DNA from: Rhodanobacter sp.
GTDB lineage: Bacteria; Pseudomonadota; Gammaproteobacteria; Xanthomonadales; Rhodanobacteraceae
Length of the DNA: 54,113 nt
Direction: 5' to 3'
NCBI GenBank assembly: GCA_004298015.1
Contig: SCSE01000051.1
Location: forward strand, 1 to 54,113
Made by a program: the position numbers and the translations under genes
Shown: piece by piece, positions 16,434 to 25,855 of the stretch
Position numbering within the stretch: position 1 is the first letter of the stretch
Layout of the letters: each line of letters opens with the position of its first letter
Notes under the pieces: generated by a model
What the model saw: only the letters and a program-made list of their open reading frames with translations
Databases searched by the model: none
Told to the model about the DNA's origin: nothing

Positions 16434-17876
16434 TCAGCCAATCACCGGCCCGGGCAGCGGGTGGCTGAAATCCTCGGGTGTCAGGGTCTGGGTCAGGCGG
16501 AAAACGCCGGCGTGGATTTTTCGTGGCAGTACCAGGTCGAGTACGGTGGTCTGGTGTGGGTGGAACATGACGAACAAGTCTTCGCCGGGCAGGCTTTTCG
16601 CCACGGCATGGTGCACCAGGCCGCTGAGATCCGGAGGTAGTGCCTCGACGCCATAGGGTCGGTGATCGGGGACGGCGGGGCGCAGCGTCTTGCGCGTGTT
16701 GACCGGATCGCGCACGCGGTTGTCGCCGGCGAGCAGGGCCTGGTTGAGGAACAGCGTGACCGTGTTGCGGTGGCGCGAATTGGCCTGGCGGTCGAGCATG
16801 AAGCCGGGTGGCATCAGGTCGGGGCTGGCCTGCAGACCGGCGCTAAGCAGAAAACCGGTGCCTGTGAGTGCTTCACCGGTATCGTCCGTGAGGCGCACGA
16901 TCAGCTGGCTGCGCGGATCGTGGATGTGGAGGCGCGGTACAAACGGGCCGGCGGGTTCCAGCTCCACCTTGTCGGCGTCACGCAGGGTGTTCTCGCGCTC
17001 GAACGCCTCCGATAGCGCGCGGTAATCCGTGTCGCTGCGCACTTGCAGGCAGCGCAGAATCTCAGTCACCGTGGCTGGCGCGGCGCTGGTGAGGATGCCG
17101 TGCGCCAGCCCGGAGTGTGCTGCGCCAGCGAGGATCTTGAACGCGAAGCGCGGTCCGCGGGTGAGATTGAGGGCGAGGGCGTCCACGCCAGCGCCTGTCG
17201 TGCTGCCCTGCCACGACAGTACCGCGTGCTGCGCGTTGAGGTTGGCCGAGGCGATTCGCACCACGCCATCGGACCCGTTTTCACCGGTGTAGCTGTTGAG
17301 GTGGTCGTACAGCGAGCGATCGGGCCGGTCTCCGGTGAGCACGAACTGGAACAGCCCGTCGAGTGCCGGGTCGACGCCGTGGATGGTGGCCAGATTGAGC
17401 TGCAACGAGGCAGCGCTGCCCAGTTCCAGCCAGTCGAGAAGGCGCTGTCCAGGCTCCACGCCGTCCCACCATGCCTTCAATTTGCCGAGTACACCCTTGC
17501 CGAGCTGGGCCAGCGCGGAGCCGAAGTTGGCCGGGGCGAGCATCACCAGATGGGTGAGCCGGATCGTGCTGTAGCGGCCGGGCATGTCGTGCTGCGCCTG
17601 CAACCATGCGCGTATCACCGGGGCGCCAAAAGAATGTGCCACGCAGGCGAAGCTGGCATCGCGCAAGTGCAGGTCACGCAGGGCGTGGTCGAACCCCCGG
17701 ACCAGATCCCCGATGGTCACCATATCGTCGAAGCTGACGTATTCCGACAGCCAGATATCTGCCAGGGTCAGCGACATGCCGGTCGCTGTCGCCCGCTGCT
17801 GCAGCTGTTCGGGCATCTGGCCATAGGTGGCGGTGTTGGTGACGCTCCAGCCATGGACGAAGACGAGGGTAGTCAT
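16434..17876 (-). CDS. Alpha/beta-hydrolase (lipase/phospholipase-like)
   Basis: The 480-residue protein has no signal peptide. The oxyanion segment LVFVHGWSVTN begins at residue 4, and the nucleophile elbow is CVAHSFGAPV with Ser82 (AxSxG type). The strand before it and the following helix fit an alpha/beta-hydrolase. A His candidate is in AGAAHSGLAHG further on. After about residue 300 comes a C-terminal domain of about 170 residues (RLHIHDPRSQLIVRLTDDTG, FHPHQTTVLDLVLPRKIHAG). It is beta-rich and of a kind I do not recognise. Length and two-domain layout recall large intracellular lipases or some type VI secretion phospholipase effectors. No vgrG or immunity gene is nearby, so that link is speculative. 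Confidence 0.78.
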   Translation of the reverse strand: MTTLVFVHGWSVTNTATYGQMPEQLQQRATATGMSLTLADIWLSEYVSFDDMVTIGDLVRGFDHALRDLHLRDASFACVAHSFGAPVIRAWLQAQHDMPGRYSTIRLTHLVMLAPANFGSALAQLGKGVLGKLKAWWDGVEPGQRLLDWLELGSAASLQLNLATIHGVDPALDGLFQFVLTGDRPDRSLYDHLNSYTGENGSDGVVRIASANLNAQHAVLSWQGSTTGAGVDALALNLTRGPRFAFKILAGAAHSGLAHGILTSAAPATVTEILRCLQVRSDTDYRALSEAFERENTLRDADKVELEPAGPFVPRLHIHDPRSQLIVRLTDDTGEALTGTGFLLSAGLQASPDLMPPGFMLDRQANSRHRNTVTLFLNQALLAGDNRVRDPVNTRKTLRPAVPDHRPYGVEALPPDLSGLVHHAVAKSLPGEDLFVMFHPHQTTVLDLVLPRKIHAGVFRLTQTLTPEDFSHPLPGPVIG

Positions 17877-18043
17877 GGCGCCGCTCCGCTGAGGTGGCAA
17901 GCCCATGATGCAACAAAATCACCGCGCCATGACCCTGCTGGCGTGCCTGCGCGGCGTCGACACGGGTCACGTCGATCAGGAACCGTCGGTGTGCGTTCCC
18001 CGCATCGACGCCCGCGGAGGCTTCCCCGATGCCATCTCGATGA

Positions 18044-18562
18044 TCATTGGGTGGCCAGTCGCCTCGCAACGGAGAGGGCCGCCGGCCGTGGCTCGCTGCT
18101 CACCAGTTGCAGCCGCTGTCCCCAGGGGGCGAGGAAACTGACCACGATCAGCCCCGCCTCCGGACCACGCCGGATCTGCCGTGGCGGACCGAGCACCTGG
18201 ATACGATGGGCGCGCAACCACTGCGCGGCGGTGGCAGCATTGTCGGTGACCAGCGCGATCGTCCGGCGCGGGCGCCTTTTGTGGTCGCGGTCCGTGCGGG
18301 TAGCGGTACCCGATACGCGGGCAAGTTCAACGATGGTGCCGTGGCCGCAGTCCAGCAGCACCTCGGCAGTCCGTCCGGTGACCGCGGTGCCACCGAGCGC
18401 CTCGCAGTTCAGTATTTGCCGAAAGAAGCGCGCTGCCTGTGGCAGGTCGGGCACACTCAGGGCGATGTAGTCACCGTTGGGCGTTGCCGCACGGCTGACA
18501 CCGGGTACGGCGAAGGCGGTGGAAAACAGCAGAGGCAGCAGGGCCAGCAAGTATTTTTTCAT
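18044..18562 (-). CDS. Exported VOC (glyoxalase-like) protein
   Basis: This protein of 172 residues has a signal peptide (MKKYLLALLPLLFSTAFAVP, probably cut after SRA near 25) followed by one glyoxalase/bleomycin-resistance (VOC) domain. The VOC hallmarks are YIALSVPDLPQAARFFRQIL, a central strand LLDCGHGTIVELARV, and the second module TIALVTDNAATAAQWLRAHR ending SFLAPWGQRLQLV. Metal ligands of true glyoxalase I (His/Glu pairs) are not all evident. Most VOC proteins are cytoplasmic, so an exported one is unusual; it may bind or modify a small molecule in the periplasm. It is a single gene. Confidence 0.8.
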   Translation of the reverse strand: MKKYLLALLPLLFSTAFAVPGVSRAATPNGDYIALSVPDLPQAARFFRQILNCEALGGTAVTGRTAEVLLDCGHGTIVELARVSGTATRTDRDHKRRPRRTIALVTDNAATAAQWLRAHRIQVLGPPRQIRRGPEAGLIVVSFLAPWGQRLQLVSSEPRPAALSVARRLATQ

Positions 18563-18807
18563 GATCGGGCATCCAGTTCGATGCCTTAGGTGGTGGCAGC
18601 ACGAGCATATTCCAGTGCTCTCGGCTCACCGCTGTGTTTCCCCTGGGGAACAACCTCGCTGCGATGCAGGGTACGCAGACACCCGGCAAGGTGCAGCGCG
18701 GGTAGCGGCTGCCGTTTCCTGCACCGGGGCGAGTCGACCCGGTGCACGCGAATCGGCCTTTTGAAGACCTGCTACGGTAGGCTGCTGGTTTTTGCGGGCT
18801 GCTTATC

Positions 18808-19584
18808 GTGGTCTTCATCGTATTGGCGGTTCTGTCGCTGCTGGCACTCGCGGCGAAATACCTGCAGTGGCGCCGTGGATTTGTCGGGCTGGTCGGGCTG
18901 GCGCTGCTGCTGTTTTTCGCCGTGGCCTGTGGGCCGGTGCCACGCTGGTTGCTGGGGCAGCTGCAGCGCCCCTACGCAGTGACGTTGGTCGGTGCCTGGG
19001 CGCCGCGCAATGCGATTGTGCTGCTGACTGCCGGGACCACGCGGATGCCTGCGACCGGGATCCTGGAACCGTCGCTGTTCGCCTATGGGCGTATCGTGCG
19101 TGCCGCGATGCTATATCGGGATTGCAAGGCTTCCGGGCAGCAGTGCCGGTTGCTGGTCACCGGCGGCGATTCGCAACATCACGGAGCGCCGGAGTCGGTG
19201 GTTTATGGCGCGGTACTGCGCCAGCTGGGCGTGTCGGCTACCGATCTGCAGCAGGAGACGCGCAGCATGAATACCTGGCAGAACGCCAAATTCACCCGTC
19301 CGCTGCTGCAGGCCTACGCTCCACAGAAGCTGTTGCTGGTGACCTCAGGGATCCATTTGCGCCGCAGCATGCTGTATTTCAGGTACTTCGGGTTGAGGCC
19401 TGAGCCGGTGCGGGCCGATGCGCTCGAGGCGATCATGTCGCCATGGCCGCGTGCATGGAACCTGACCGTCTGCGATGCCGCGATCCATGAATATCTGGGC
19501 ATCGCGCGCTTTTATGTCTACAACGCCCTGGGCTGGAACATCGAGCCCCCGCGCGGACCGCTGATTCCGGCCCGCGTGCCCTGA
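18808..19584 (+). CDS. YdcF/SanA (DUF218) family membrane protein
   Basis: The protein has 258 residues. The N-terminus (to about residue 42) holds one or two membrane helices (MVFIVLAVLSLLALAAKYLQ, FVGLVGLALLLFFAVACG). The remainder is the DUF218 domain: AIVLLTAGTTRMPATG, LLVTGGDSQHHGAPES, VVYGAVLRQLGVSATDLQQE, SMNTWQNAKF and LLLVTSGIHLRRSMLYFRYF. These are the strand-loop motifs of the YdcF/ElyC/SanA group, which acts in the envelope (ElyC affects peptidoglycan and lipid carrier metabolism). A GTG start at 18808 is the only one that keeps the first membrane helix. No operon partner is seen. Confidence 0.85.
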   Translation: MVFIVLAVLSLLALAAKYLQWRRGFVGLVGLALLLFFAVACGPVPRWLLGQLQRPYAVTLVGAWAPRNAIVLLTAGTTRMPATGILEPSLFAYGRIVRAAMLYRDCKASGQQCRLLVTGGDSQHHGAPESVVYGAVLRQLGVSATDLQQETRSMNTWQNAKFTRPLLQAYAPQKLLLVTSGIHLRRSMLYFRYFGLRPEPVRADALEAIMSPWPRAWNLTVCDAAIHEYLGIARFYVYNALGWNIEPPRGPLIPARVP

Positions 19585-19674
19585 CCGCCAGCCCGAAAGA
19601 AAGGCACGCTGCGGGTAACAGGGTCCGCCCTCACCGCGACGTACTGTCGCGGGCGCGATGGGACGGACTGACTC

Positions 19675-21105
19675 TCAACCTTCGCGCATCACCATCAGGC
19701 GGATTTCGGTCATGTCCTCGATCGCGTAGCGCAGGCCTTCGCGGCCGAGCCCGGACAGTTTGACGCCGCCGTAGGGCATGTTGTCGACACGGAAACTCGG
19801 GACATCGTTGACGATTACGCCACCCTGTTCCAGCTCGTTCCAGGCGCGCATGGCGTGCGCGAGACTGTCAGTGAAGATACCGGCCTGCAAACCGTAGTCG
19901 GAGTCGTTGACCATGGCCACGGCGTCGCTGAATTTCTTGAATGGGGCGAGCAGGGCGAACGGTCCAAACGCCTCGTTACGGTTCACCCGGGCGTCGTCGG
20001 GCACGTTTTCCATCAAGGTGGCCTGCAACATGGTGCCTTCGCGCTTGCCGCCACACAGCAGCTTGCCGCCGGCCTTGCGCGCTTCGTCGATCCAGCCGTG
20101 CAGGCGCTCGGCTGCGGCCTCGTCGATCATCGGGCCGAGGAACACATCCTGCTTCTTCGGGTCGCCCGCCTTGAGCTTCTTCACGGCGCTTACCAGTTTC
20201 CTTTTCAGCGCGTCGTAGATGTCGGCATGGGCATAGATGCGCTGCACGCTGATGCAGCTCTGGCCGGACTGGTAGAACGCCCCGAAGATCAGCCGTTCGA
20301 CCACGTGATCCAGTTTCGCGCCCTGGTCCGCATCGACGATACAGGCGGCATTGCCACCGAGTTCCAGCACCACCTTCTTGCGTCCGGCGCGCGCCTTCAG
20401 CTCCCAACCGACCTGGCCGCCGGTGAACGAAAGCAACTTGAAGCGTTCGTCCTCGACCAGCGGCGCGGCATGTTTGCCATCCACGGTGAGAATCGAGAAT
20501 GCACCCTTGGGCAGATCGGTTTCGGCCAGGATTTCGCCGATGATCAGCGCGCCGATCGGCGTTTTCTCCGCGGGCTTCAACACGAATGGACAGCCGGCGG
20601 CGATTGCGGGTGCCACCTTGTGCGCGACCAGGTTCAGTGGGAAGTTGAACGGCGTGATGAACGACACCGGCCCCAGTGGCACGCGTTTGGTATAGCCGTG
20701 GTAGCCGTCCAGGCGGCTGGCCAGTTCCAGGTTGAGCGTCTCGCCGTTGATCCGCACCGCTTCGTCGGCGGCGATGCGGAACGTCTCGATCAACCGCGTC
20801 ACTTCGCCGGCGGAATCCCGGATCGGCTTGCCGGCCTCGATGCACAGCGCCTCGGCGAGTTCGTCACGACGCTCGGTGAAACGGCTGACGCAGTGTTGCA
20901 GCACGGCCTGACGCGCCCACGGCTTGAACTCCCGCATTGGCGTGGTGGCCTTCACCGCGGCGGCGATCGCCTTTTCGGTCGCCTTCGCATCGGGCACCGC
21001 GACGCGGGTGGCGATCTTGCCGCTGTACTTGTCACGCACCTCCAGCATGGTCTTGGAGGTCTGCGGCTGGTTGGCCAGGTAGTAGGGGTAGGTCTTGTCG
21101 AGCAT
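19675..21105 (-). CDS. NAD(P)-dependent aldehyde dehydrogenase
   Basis: The 476-residue enzyme is of the aldehyde dehydrogenase superfamily. The oxyanion Asn sits in SFITPFNFPLNLVAHKVAPA, the general base Glu in VVLELGGNAACIV and the nucleophile Cys in FYQSGQSCISVQRIY. The cofactor segment is FVLKPAEKTPIG with FTGGQVGW. The C-terminus VDNMPYGGVKLSGLGREGL is typical. Overall it resembles the branch containing phosphonoacetaldehyde and lactaldehyde dehydrogenases more than acetaldehyde or betaine-aldehyde enzymes, from memory of motif variants only. It starts 14 bases after the TPP-enzyme gene, so the two form an operon and probably act on successive intermediates. Confidence 0.9.
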   Translation of the reverse strand: MLDKTYPYYLANQPQTSKTMLEVRDKYSGKIATRVAVPDAKATEKAIAAAVKATTPMREFKPWARQAVLQHCVSRFTERRDELAEALCIEAGKPIRDSAGEVTRLIETFRIAADEAVRINGETLNLELASRLDGYHGYTKRVPLGPVSFITPFNFPLNLVAHKVAPAIAAGCPFVLKPAEKTPIGALIIGEILAETDLPKGAFSILTVDGKHAAPLVEDERFKLLSFTGGQVGWELKARAGRKKVVLELGGNAACIVDADQGAKLDHVVERLIFGAFYQSGQSCISVQRIYAHADIYDALKRKLVSAVKKLKAGDPKKQDVFLGPMIDEAAAERLHGWIDEARKAGGKLLCGGKREGTMLQATLMENVPDDARVNRNEAFGPFALLAPFKKFSDAVAMVNDSDYGLQAGIFTDSLAHAMRAWNELEQGGVIVNDVPSFRVDNMPYGGVKLSGLGREGLRYAIEDMTEIRLMVMREG

Positions 21106-21119
21106 GGGATTCTCCAGGT

Positions 21120-22763
21120 TCAGACTGCTGCACTCAACTGACGGATTTGTTCATCGAGAATGCGGTGGTTGTCGGAATAGTCGATTTCAAGATCGATCAG
21201 ATGCACGCCGCCCTGCTCGAATGCACGCTGCAGGGTCGGCAGGAAGGCATCGGCGCTCGCCGGCCGATGGCCGTGCGCGCCGTGGGCCTCGGCGAACATC
21301 ACGAAATCCGGGTTGCCGAAATGCATGCCGTAGTCGGCAAAGCCCATGTCCGCCTGCTTCCAGCGGATCATGCCGAAGGTGTCGTCGCGCAGCAGCAGGA
21401 TCACCAGATCCAGCTGCAGGCGCACCGCGGTCTCCAGCTCCTGGGCGTTCATCATGAAGCCGCCGTCGCCGCAGATTGCCAGCACCTTGCGGCCGGGGTG
21501 CACCATCTTGGCCGCCATCGCCGAGGGCAGGCCTGCGCCCATGGTGGCCAGCGCATTGTCGAGCAGGATGCTGTTGGGAAGGCGCGCGCGGTAGTAGCGG
21601 GCGTACCACAGCTTGTACATGCCGTTGTCCAGGCACAGCACGCCGTCGTCCGGCATATAGCGACGGGTATCGGCGACGATCCGCACCGGATGCATCGGGA
21701 AGCGCGCATCGTCGGCATGATCGTCGAGTTGCAGATGGAAGGCGTGGCGTACCTTGTCGAAATACGCAAAATCCCAGTGCGTCTGTCGCTGCAGTGCGTC
21801 GGTCAGCCGTTCGACGGTATGTGCGATGTCGCCGACCACCTCGATCTGTGGAAAGTAGACGGTGTCCACCTCGGCCGAGGCGAAGTTGATGTGGATCACC
21901 GTACGCCGCCCGGTACGCATGAAGAACGGCGGCTTCTCGACCACGTCGTGGCCGACGTTGACGATCACGTCGGCCGCGTCGATCGCGCGATGCACGAAGT
22001 CACCGTCCGACAAGGCCGCGTTGCCCAGCCACAGGGGATGGTCCTCGTCGACCACGCCCTTGCCCATCTGGGTGGTGAAGAACGGCAGCCCGAGCTTGTC
22101 GATGAAGGCGCGCAGCGCGACCGCGGTGCGCTGGCGATTCGCCGCCGCGCCGATCATCAGGATCGGATGGCGCGCCCGGCTGATCGCCTCGGCGGCCTGC
22201 ACCAGCGCCGCATCGTCAGGTGCGGGCCGGCGGGCGTATTCGGTGGGCAGCAGGATCACCTCGTCCACCTCGTCGCGGGCGATGTCTTCCGGCAGCTCCA
22301 GGTGCACGGCGCCGGGGCGCTCCTCCTCGGCGCGACGGAACGCTTCGCGGATACGCGCCGGGATGGTGGCTGCCGACACCAGTTGCCGCGTGTACTTGGT
22401 CAGCGGCTGCATCATGTCGACCACGTCGACCAGCTGGAACAGGCCCTGCTTGTGGGTGCGGATCGGCTTCTGCCCGGTGATCATCAGCATCGGCATCGCG
22501 CCGAGCTGGGCGTAGGCCGCCGCGGTCACCAGGTTGGTGGCGCCCGGGCCGAGCGTGGACAGCGCGACCCCGGCTTCGCCGGTGAGGCGGCCCCAGGTCG
22601 CGGCCATGAAGCCGGCAGCCTGCTCGTGGCGGGTCACCACCAGCTGGATCGAGGACTCACGCAGTGCCTCGACCAGGTCCAGGTTTTCCTCGCCGGGCAC
22701 GCCGAAGATGCAATGCACACCCTCGGCTTCCAGCGCCTTCACGAACAACTCCGCTGCCTTCAT
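21120..22763 (-). CDS. Acetolactate synthase large-subunit-like TPP enzyme
   Basis: The 547-residue thiamine-diphosphate enzyme has the three usual domains. The N-terminal catalytic Glu47 lies in TRHEQAAGFMA after FGVPGEENLDL. The central domain contains HPILMIGAAANRQ. The C-terminal TPP-binding motif is AICGDGGFMMNAQELETA, followed by LLLRDDTFGMIRWKQ. The ALS-like segment GPGATNLVTAAAYAQLGAMP is present. There is no ilvN-type regulatory subunit nearby, and the gene is paired with an aldehyde dehydrogenase. It is therefore probably a catabolic enzyme, either an AlsS-like acetolactate synthase or another pyruvate- or oxoacid-decarboxylating carboligase, and not the biosynthetic IlvB. Confidence 0.87.
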   Translation of the reverse strand: MKAAELFVKALEAEGVHCIFGVPGEENLDLVEALRESSIQLVVTRHEQAAGFMAATWGRLTGEAGVALSTLGPGATNLVTAAAYAQLGAMPMLMITGQKPIRTHKQGLFQLVDVVDMMQPLTKYTRQLVSAATIPARIREAFRRAEEERPGAVHLELPEDIARDEVDEVILLPTEYARRPAPDDAALVQAAEAISRARHPILMIGAAANRQRTAVALRAFIDKLGLPFFTTQMGKGVVDEDHPLWLGNAALSDGDFVHRAIDAADVIVNVGHDVVEKPPFFMRTGRRTVIHINFASAEVDTVYFPQIEVVGDIAHTVERLTDALQRQTHWDFAYFDKVRHAFHLQLDDHADDARFPMHPVRIVADTRRYMPDDGVLCLDNGMYKLWYARYYRARLPNSILLDNALATMGAGLPSAMAAKMVHPGRKVLAICGDGGFMMNAQELETAVRLQLDLVILLLRDDTFGMIRWKQADMGFADYGMHFGNPDFVMFAEAHGAHGHRPASADAFLPTLQRAFEQGGVHLIDLEIDYSDNHRILDEQIRQLSAAV

Positions 22764-22814
22764 GGCATGCCTCCTGCAGTCAGTTTTTCAGGATACGACG
22801 TGAAGCGTTCAGCC

Positions 22815-22846
22815 GGAGTGAGTCTCAGCCTCTCGGCGCTCACTCC
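22815..22846 (-). terminator. Inverted repeat at the end of xseA
   Basis: GGAGTGAG (22815-22822) and CTCACTCC (22839-22846) are perfect complements around a 16-base loop; the distal arm overlaps the xseA stop codon. It may terminate or attenuate transcription into the TPP-enzyme operon. There is no U-run, so the call is weak. Confidence 0.35.
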
Positions 22847-24186
22847 TCGCCCGCGCGGACGGGCAGTTCACCGTCGGCGAGGCGGATACGCAACTGATGG
22901 CCGGTTTCGATCCCGCGGACCGAGCGCAGCGCCTTGCCGTCGCCGTCGAACACGATCGCATAGCCACGTTCGAGCGTGGCCAGCGGACTGACCGCGTGCA
23001 GCGCATGACCAAGGTGACGGACGCCGGCCTGACGGCGTTCCAGGATATGCCCGATGGCGCGACGCAGGCGTTGATCCTGCTCCGCCAGCCGCCGTGCCAG
23101 CAGTGGCAACCGTGCGCGCGGGTGCTGGGCCTGCAGGCGGGCCTGCAGCCGGTCGAGGCGCGCGTGCCGTTGCTGACTCACCTCGCGCAGCACCGCCTGC
23201 AGGCGCCGCTGCACATGCAGCAGTCGCTCGCGGTCGCGCATCAGGCGTGCCTGCGGCCGTTGCGACTGCAACCTTGCCAGCAGGTGATCGAGGCGCTGCG
23301 ACCGGGCTTGCGCGCGGCGCTGCTGCAAGATCAGCAGGCGCTGCTGCAGTTGCTCAAGGTGACGGCTGACCGCCACCGCATCGGGTACCAGCAATTCGGC
23401 GGCGGCCGAAGGCGTCGGTGCGCGCAGGTCGGCGACGAAGTCGGCAATGCTGAAATCGATCTCGTGGCCGACGGCGCTGACCACTGGCACCGTGCTGGCA
23501 TGGATGGCCCGTGCCACGGACTCGTCGTTGAAGGCCCACAGATCTTCCAGCGAGCCACCGCCGCGGGTCAGCAGCAACACATCGTAGCGTTCGCTGGCGG
23601 CAGCCTTGTGCAGCATGCGTACGATGGCGGGCGGTGCTTCACGGCCCTGGACCGGTACCGGCAGCACCTCAAGATCGGCCAGCGGCCAGCGACGTGCGAT
23701 GACGCTCACCACATCGCGCACGGCGGCGCCGGTGGCCGAGGTGATGATGCCGATGCGACGGGCATGACGGGGCAGCGGTCGTTTGCGCTGCGGGTCAAAC
23801 AGGCCCTCGGCATCGAGGCGAATCTTGAGCTGCTCAAAGGCGCGTTGCAGCGCGCCTTCGCCCGCCGGCTCCATCGATTCGGCCACCAGCTGGAATTCGC
23901 CGCGCGCTTCGTAAAGGCCGACCTTGGCGCGCAACACCACCTGCATGCCGTCGGTGGGGCGAAAGCGCAGCGTCGAAGCCTTCATCTTGAACATCGCGCA
24001 GCGCACCTGGGCGCCGCTGTCCTTGAGGGTGAAATACAGGTGTCCGGATGCGGGACGAGCCAGGTTGGACAGCTCGCCCTCGATCCAGACCTGCGGGAAT
24101 ACATCGCCCAGCAGGTCGCGTACCAACCGGTTGAGCGAGCTGGGTGTCAGGACGTTGCGCGTACCGGTGTCATCGGAGCTGTGCAT
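22840..24186 (-). CDS. xseA: Exodeoxyribonuclease VII large subunit
   Basis: The 448-residue catalytic subunit of the XseAB nuclease degrades single-stranded DNA from both ends in repair. The N-terminal OB-fold (residues about 12-108: VWIEGELSNLARPASGHLYF, TLKDSGAQVRCAMF) binds DNA. The catalytic core follows with IGIITSATGAAVRDVVSV, LPVPVQGREAPPAIVRML, LLTRGGGSLEDLWAFNDE and VSAVGHEIDFSIADFVADLR. A long Arg/Gln/Leu-rich coiled-coil region fills about 275-400, as in the family. The N-terminus is well supported by NVLTPSSLNRLVRDLL. The small-subunit gene xseB is not adjacent. Confidence 0.96.
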   Translation of the reverse strand: MHSSDDTGTRNVLTPSSLNRLVRDLLGDVFPQVWIEGELSNLARPASGHLYFTLKDSGAQVRCAMFKMKASTLRFRPTDGMQVVLRAKVGLYEARGEFQLVAESMEPAGEGALQRAFEQLKIRLDAEGLFDPQRKRPLPRHARRIGIITSATGAAVRDVVSVIARRWPLADLEVLPVPVQGREAPPAIVRMLHKAAASERYDVLLLTRGGGSLEDLWAFNDESVARAIHASTVPVVSAVGHEIDFSIADFVADLRAPTPSAAAELLVPDAVAVSRHLEQLQQRLLILQQRRAQARSQRLDHLLARLQSQRPQARLMRDRERLLHVQRRLQAVLREVSQQRHARLDRLQARLQAQHPRARLPLLARRLAEQDQRLRRAIGHILERRQAGVRHLGHALHAVSPLATLERGYAIVFDGDGKALRSVRGIETGHQLRIRLADGELPVRAGEE

Positions 24187-24299
24187 GGGGGCGGGAGACT
24201 AGCATGGACGGCAGCATCGATTCGTCAGGAAACATTCACTTGGCGACGTTTGTGCAGGTATCGCATCACTTTCACGTTCATGCAGTGACCGGCCGAGAT

Positions 24300-25754
24300 T
24301 CATTCCGCTGGCGGCGCCGGGTCGGTGCGCTGGCGGCGCTGCCAGCCGCGCCAGCCGGCAACGCCCAGGTTGAGGGCGAACCAGCCGGCGAGGGCTCCGA
24401 TCGGCCAGCTGATCCAGGCCGGCCACAGGAATGCGACGACGGCCACCACCAGCAGCGCCAGCATGCCACCCAGCCACGGGCCGCTCGAGGCGTTGCCCAG
24501 TACCCGGCGGCGGGAGATCGCTGCGCCGACGCTGTTGGCGATACGCAAGGCACCGACCGCGGCGCGGCTGGAGCTGCCGCCGCCGCGACGTACCCGTGGC
24601 GGCCGCTTTTCGCTGCTGCAAATCTTCTCGCGGCGACGGTCCTTGCGCGGCGCCAGCACGATTTCGGTGGCGTTTTCCAGGTCGCGCTCGTATTGCGCGG
24701 CGAGCTGGCCGGCAAACCCGGCGTCCTCCACCGCGACGTCGATTTCCCGATTGCCCAGCCAACTGGCGATGTTGAGGTTCGATGAGCCCACCCGTGCCCA
24801 CTGGCCATCGGCCACCGCAGTCTTGGCGTGCAGCATCGAGCCATTCCACTCGAATACCCGGATGCCGGCCTTCAACAGGGTGCGGTAGCCGGCCCGCGAC
24901 ATGTTGGCGACCACGGCCAGGTCGCTGTTGCCCGGTACCAGCAGCCGCACGTCGACGCCGTCGCGGGCGGCAGCGATCAGCGCCTGCACGTACGGTGCAA
25001 TGCCGACGAAATAGGCGTCGGTCAGCCACAGCGTACGGCGCGCCAGCGAGGCGACCATCTGGTCGAGGCGGTACATGCCGGCCGTGGTCGGCTGGGTGGC
25101 AATCACCCGCAACGCCACCGAGCCGGCGGCCTGCAGCGGTTCCGCGAGCGGCGCGAAGGGCTTCATCGGCGCTCCGATGCTGCCCCAGCTCTGCACGAAG
25201 GCCGCTTCCAGCTCGGCGACGGCCGGACCATGCAAGGCCACGCCGGTATCGCGCCACGGTGGCACCCCGCGTGCCGGATCACCCAGCCACTTGGCGCTGA
25301 TGCAGACGCCCGACAGGAAACCATGGACGCCATCGACCACCAGCAGTTTGCGATGGTCGCGACTGATCCAGCCGAACGACTGCCCCAGTTGCGGTGGATT
25401 GAATACCCTTACCTGTCCGCCTGTTGCCAGCAGCGGTGCCCAGAACGAGCGTCGCGACTGACCCAGGCAGCCGACCCAGTCCACCACCACGGCTACCATT
25501 ACCCCGGCCGCGGCCCGTTCCACCAGGGCGTCGCGAAAACGGCGGCCGACTTCGTCGTCCCGAACGATGTAATTTTCCAGCAGCACGCGCTGGCTGGCGC
25601 CGCGGATCGCCGCCAGCCAGGCCTCGTAGTGGGCGGCGGCGTCAATCAGCAACTCCACCGCATTGCCGCTCAGCAGGGGGGCGCCGGCGGCGCGGCTCAG
25701 TGCCTGCTCGGCCAGCAGGCGATGCGGGGCGGGGGAGGGTGTTGGCGAGGACAT
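24300..25754 (-). CDS. Phospholipase D/cardiolipin synthase-like protein with C-terminal membrane anchor
   Basis: The 484-residue protein has two HKD motifs: [12 protein letters not shown] (His134, Lys136, Asp141) and [12 protein letters not shown] (His309, Lys311, Asp316), each followed by a Gly/Ser-rich segment (FLSG, VGSSNLN). This is the cardiolipin synthase/phospholipase D fold. Classical ClsA has its membrane helices at the N-terminus. Here the N-terminus is soluble and two hydrophobic segments lie at the C-terminus (about 428-446 and 450-468) after an Arg-rich linker (390-420). It may synthesise cardiolipin or transfer phosphatidyl groups at the inner membrane. Start uncertain: MSSPTPSP is used; MAYTRP six codons upstream is possible. 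Confidence 0.87.
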   Translation of the reverse strand: MSSPTPSPAPHRLLAEQALSRAAGAPLLSGNAVELLIDAAAHYEAWLAAIRGASQRVLLENYIVRDDEVGRRFRDALVERAAAGVMVAVVVDWVGCLGQSRRSFWAPLLATGGQVRVFNPPQLGQSFGWISRDHRKLLVVDGVHGFLSGVCISAKWLGDPARGVPPWRDTGVALHGPAVAELEAAFVQSWGSIGAPMKPFAPLAEPLQAAGSVALRVIATQPTTAGMYRLDQMVASLARRTLWLTDAYFVGIAPYVQALIAAARDGVDVRLLVPGNSDLAVVANMSRAGYRTLLKAGIRVFEWNGSMLHAKTAVADGQWARVGSSNLNIASWLGNREIDVAVEDAGFAGQLAAQYERDLENATEIVLAPRKDRRREKICSSEKRPPRVRRGGGSSSRAAVGALRIANSVGAAISRRRVLGNASSGPWLGGMLALLVVAVVAFLWPAWISWPIGALAGWFALNLGVAGWRGWQRRQRTDPAPPAE

Positions 25755-25855
25755 CGGTCGAGTGTAGGCCATGCATGTCGTACGGTTGCCGTGAAGCTGC
25801 GGCAAACCGGCATCGCATCCCCCTCAGGTACATCGGTTCTGGCATCATGCGACGG

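Noticed and set aside
20937..22991. 684-codon plus-strand frame opposite the TPP enzyme and aldehyde dehydrogenase start
   Set aside because: It spans two genes of the opposite strand and has the Arg/His/Gln-rich composition of high-GC shadows.
22897..24288. 463-codon plus-strand frame opposite xseA
   Set aside because: Antisense shadow; xseA is unambiguous.
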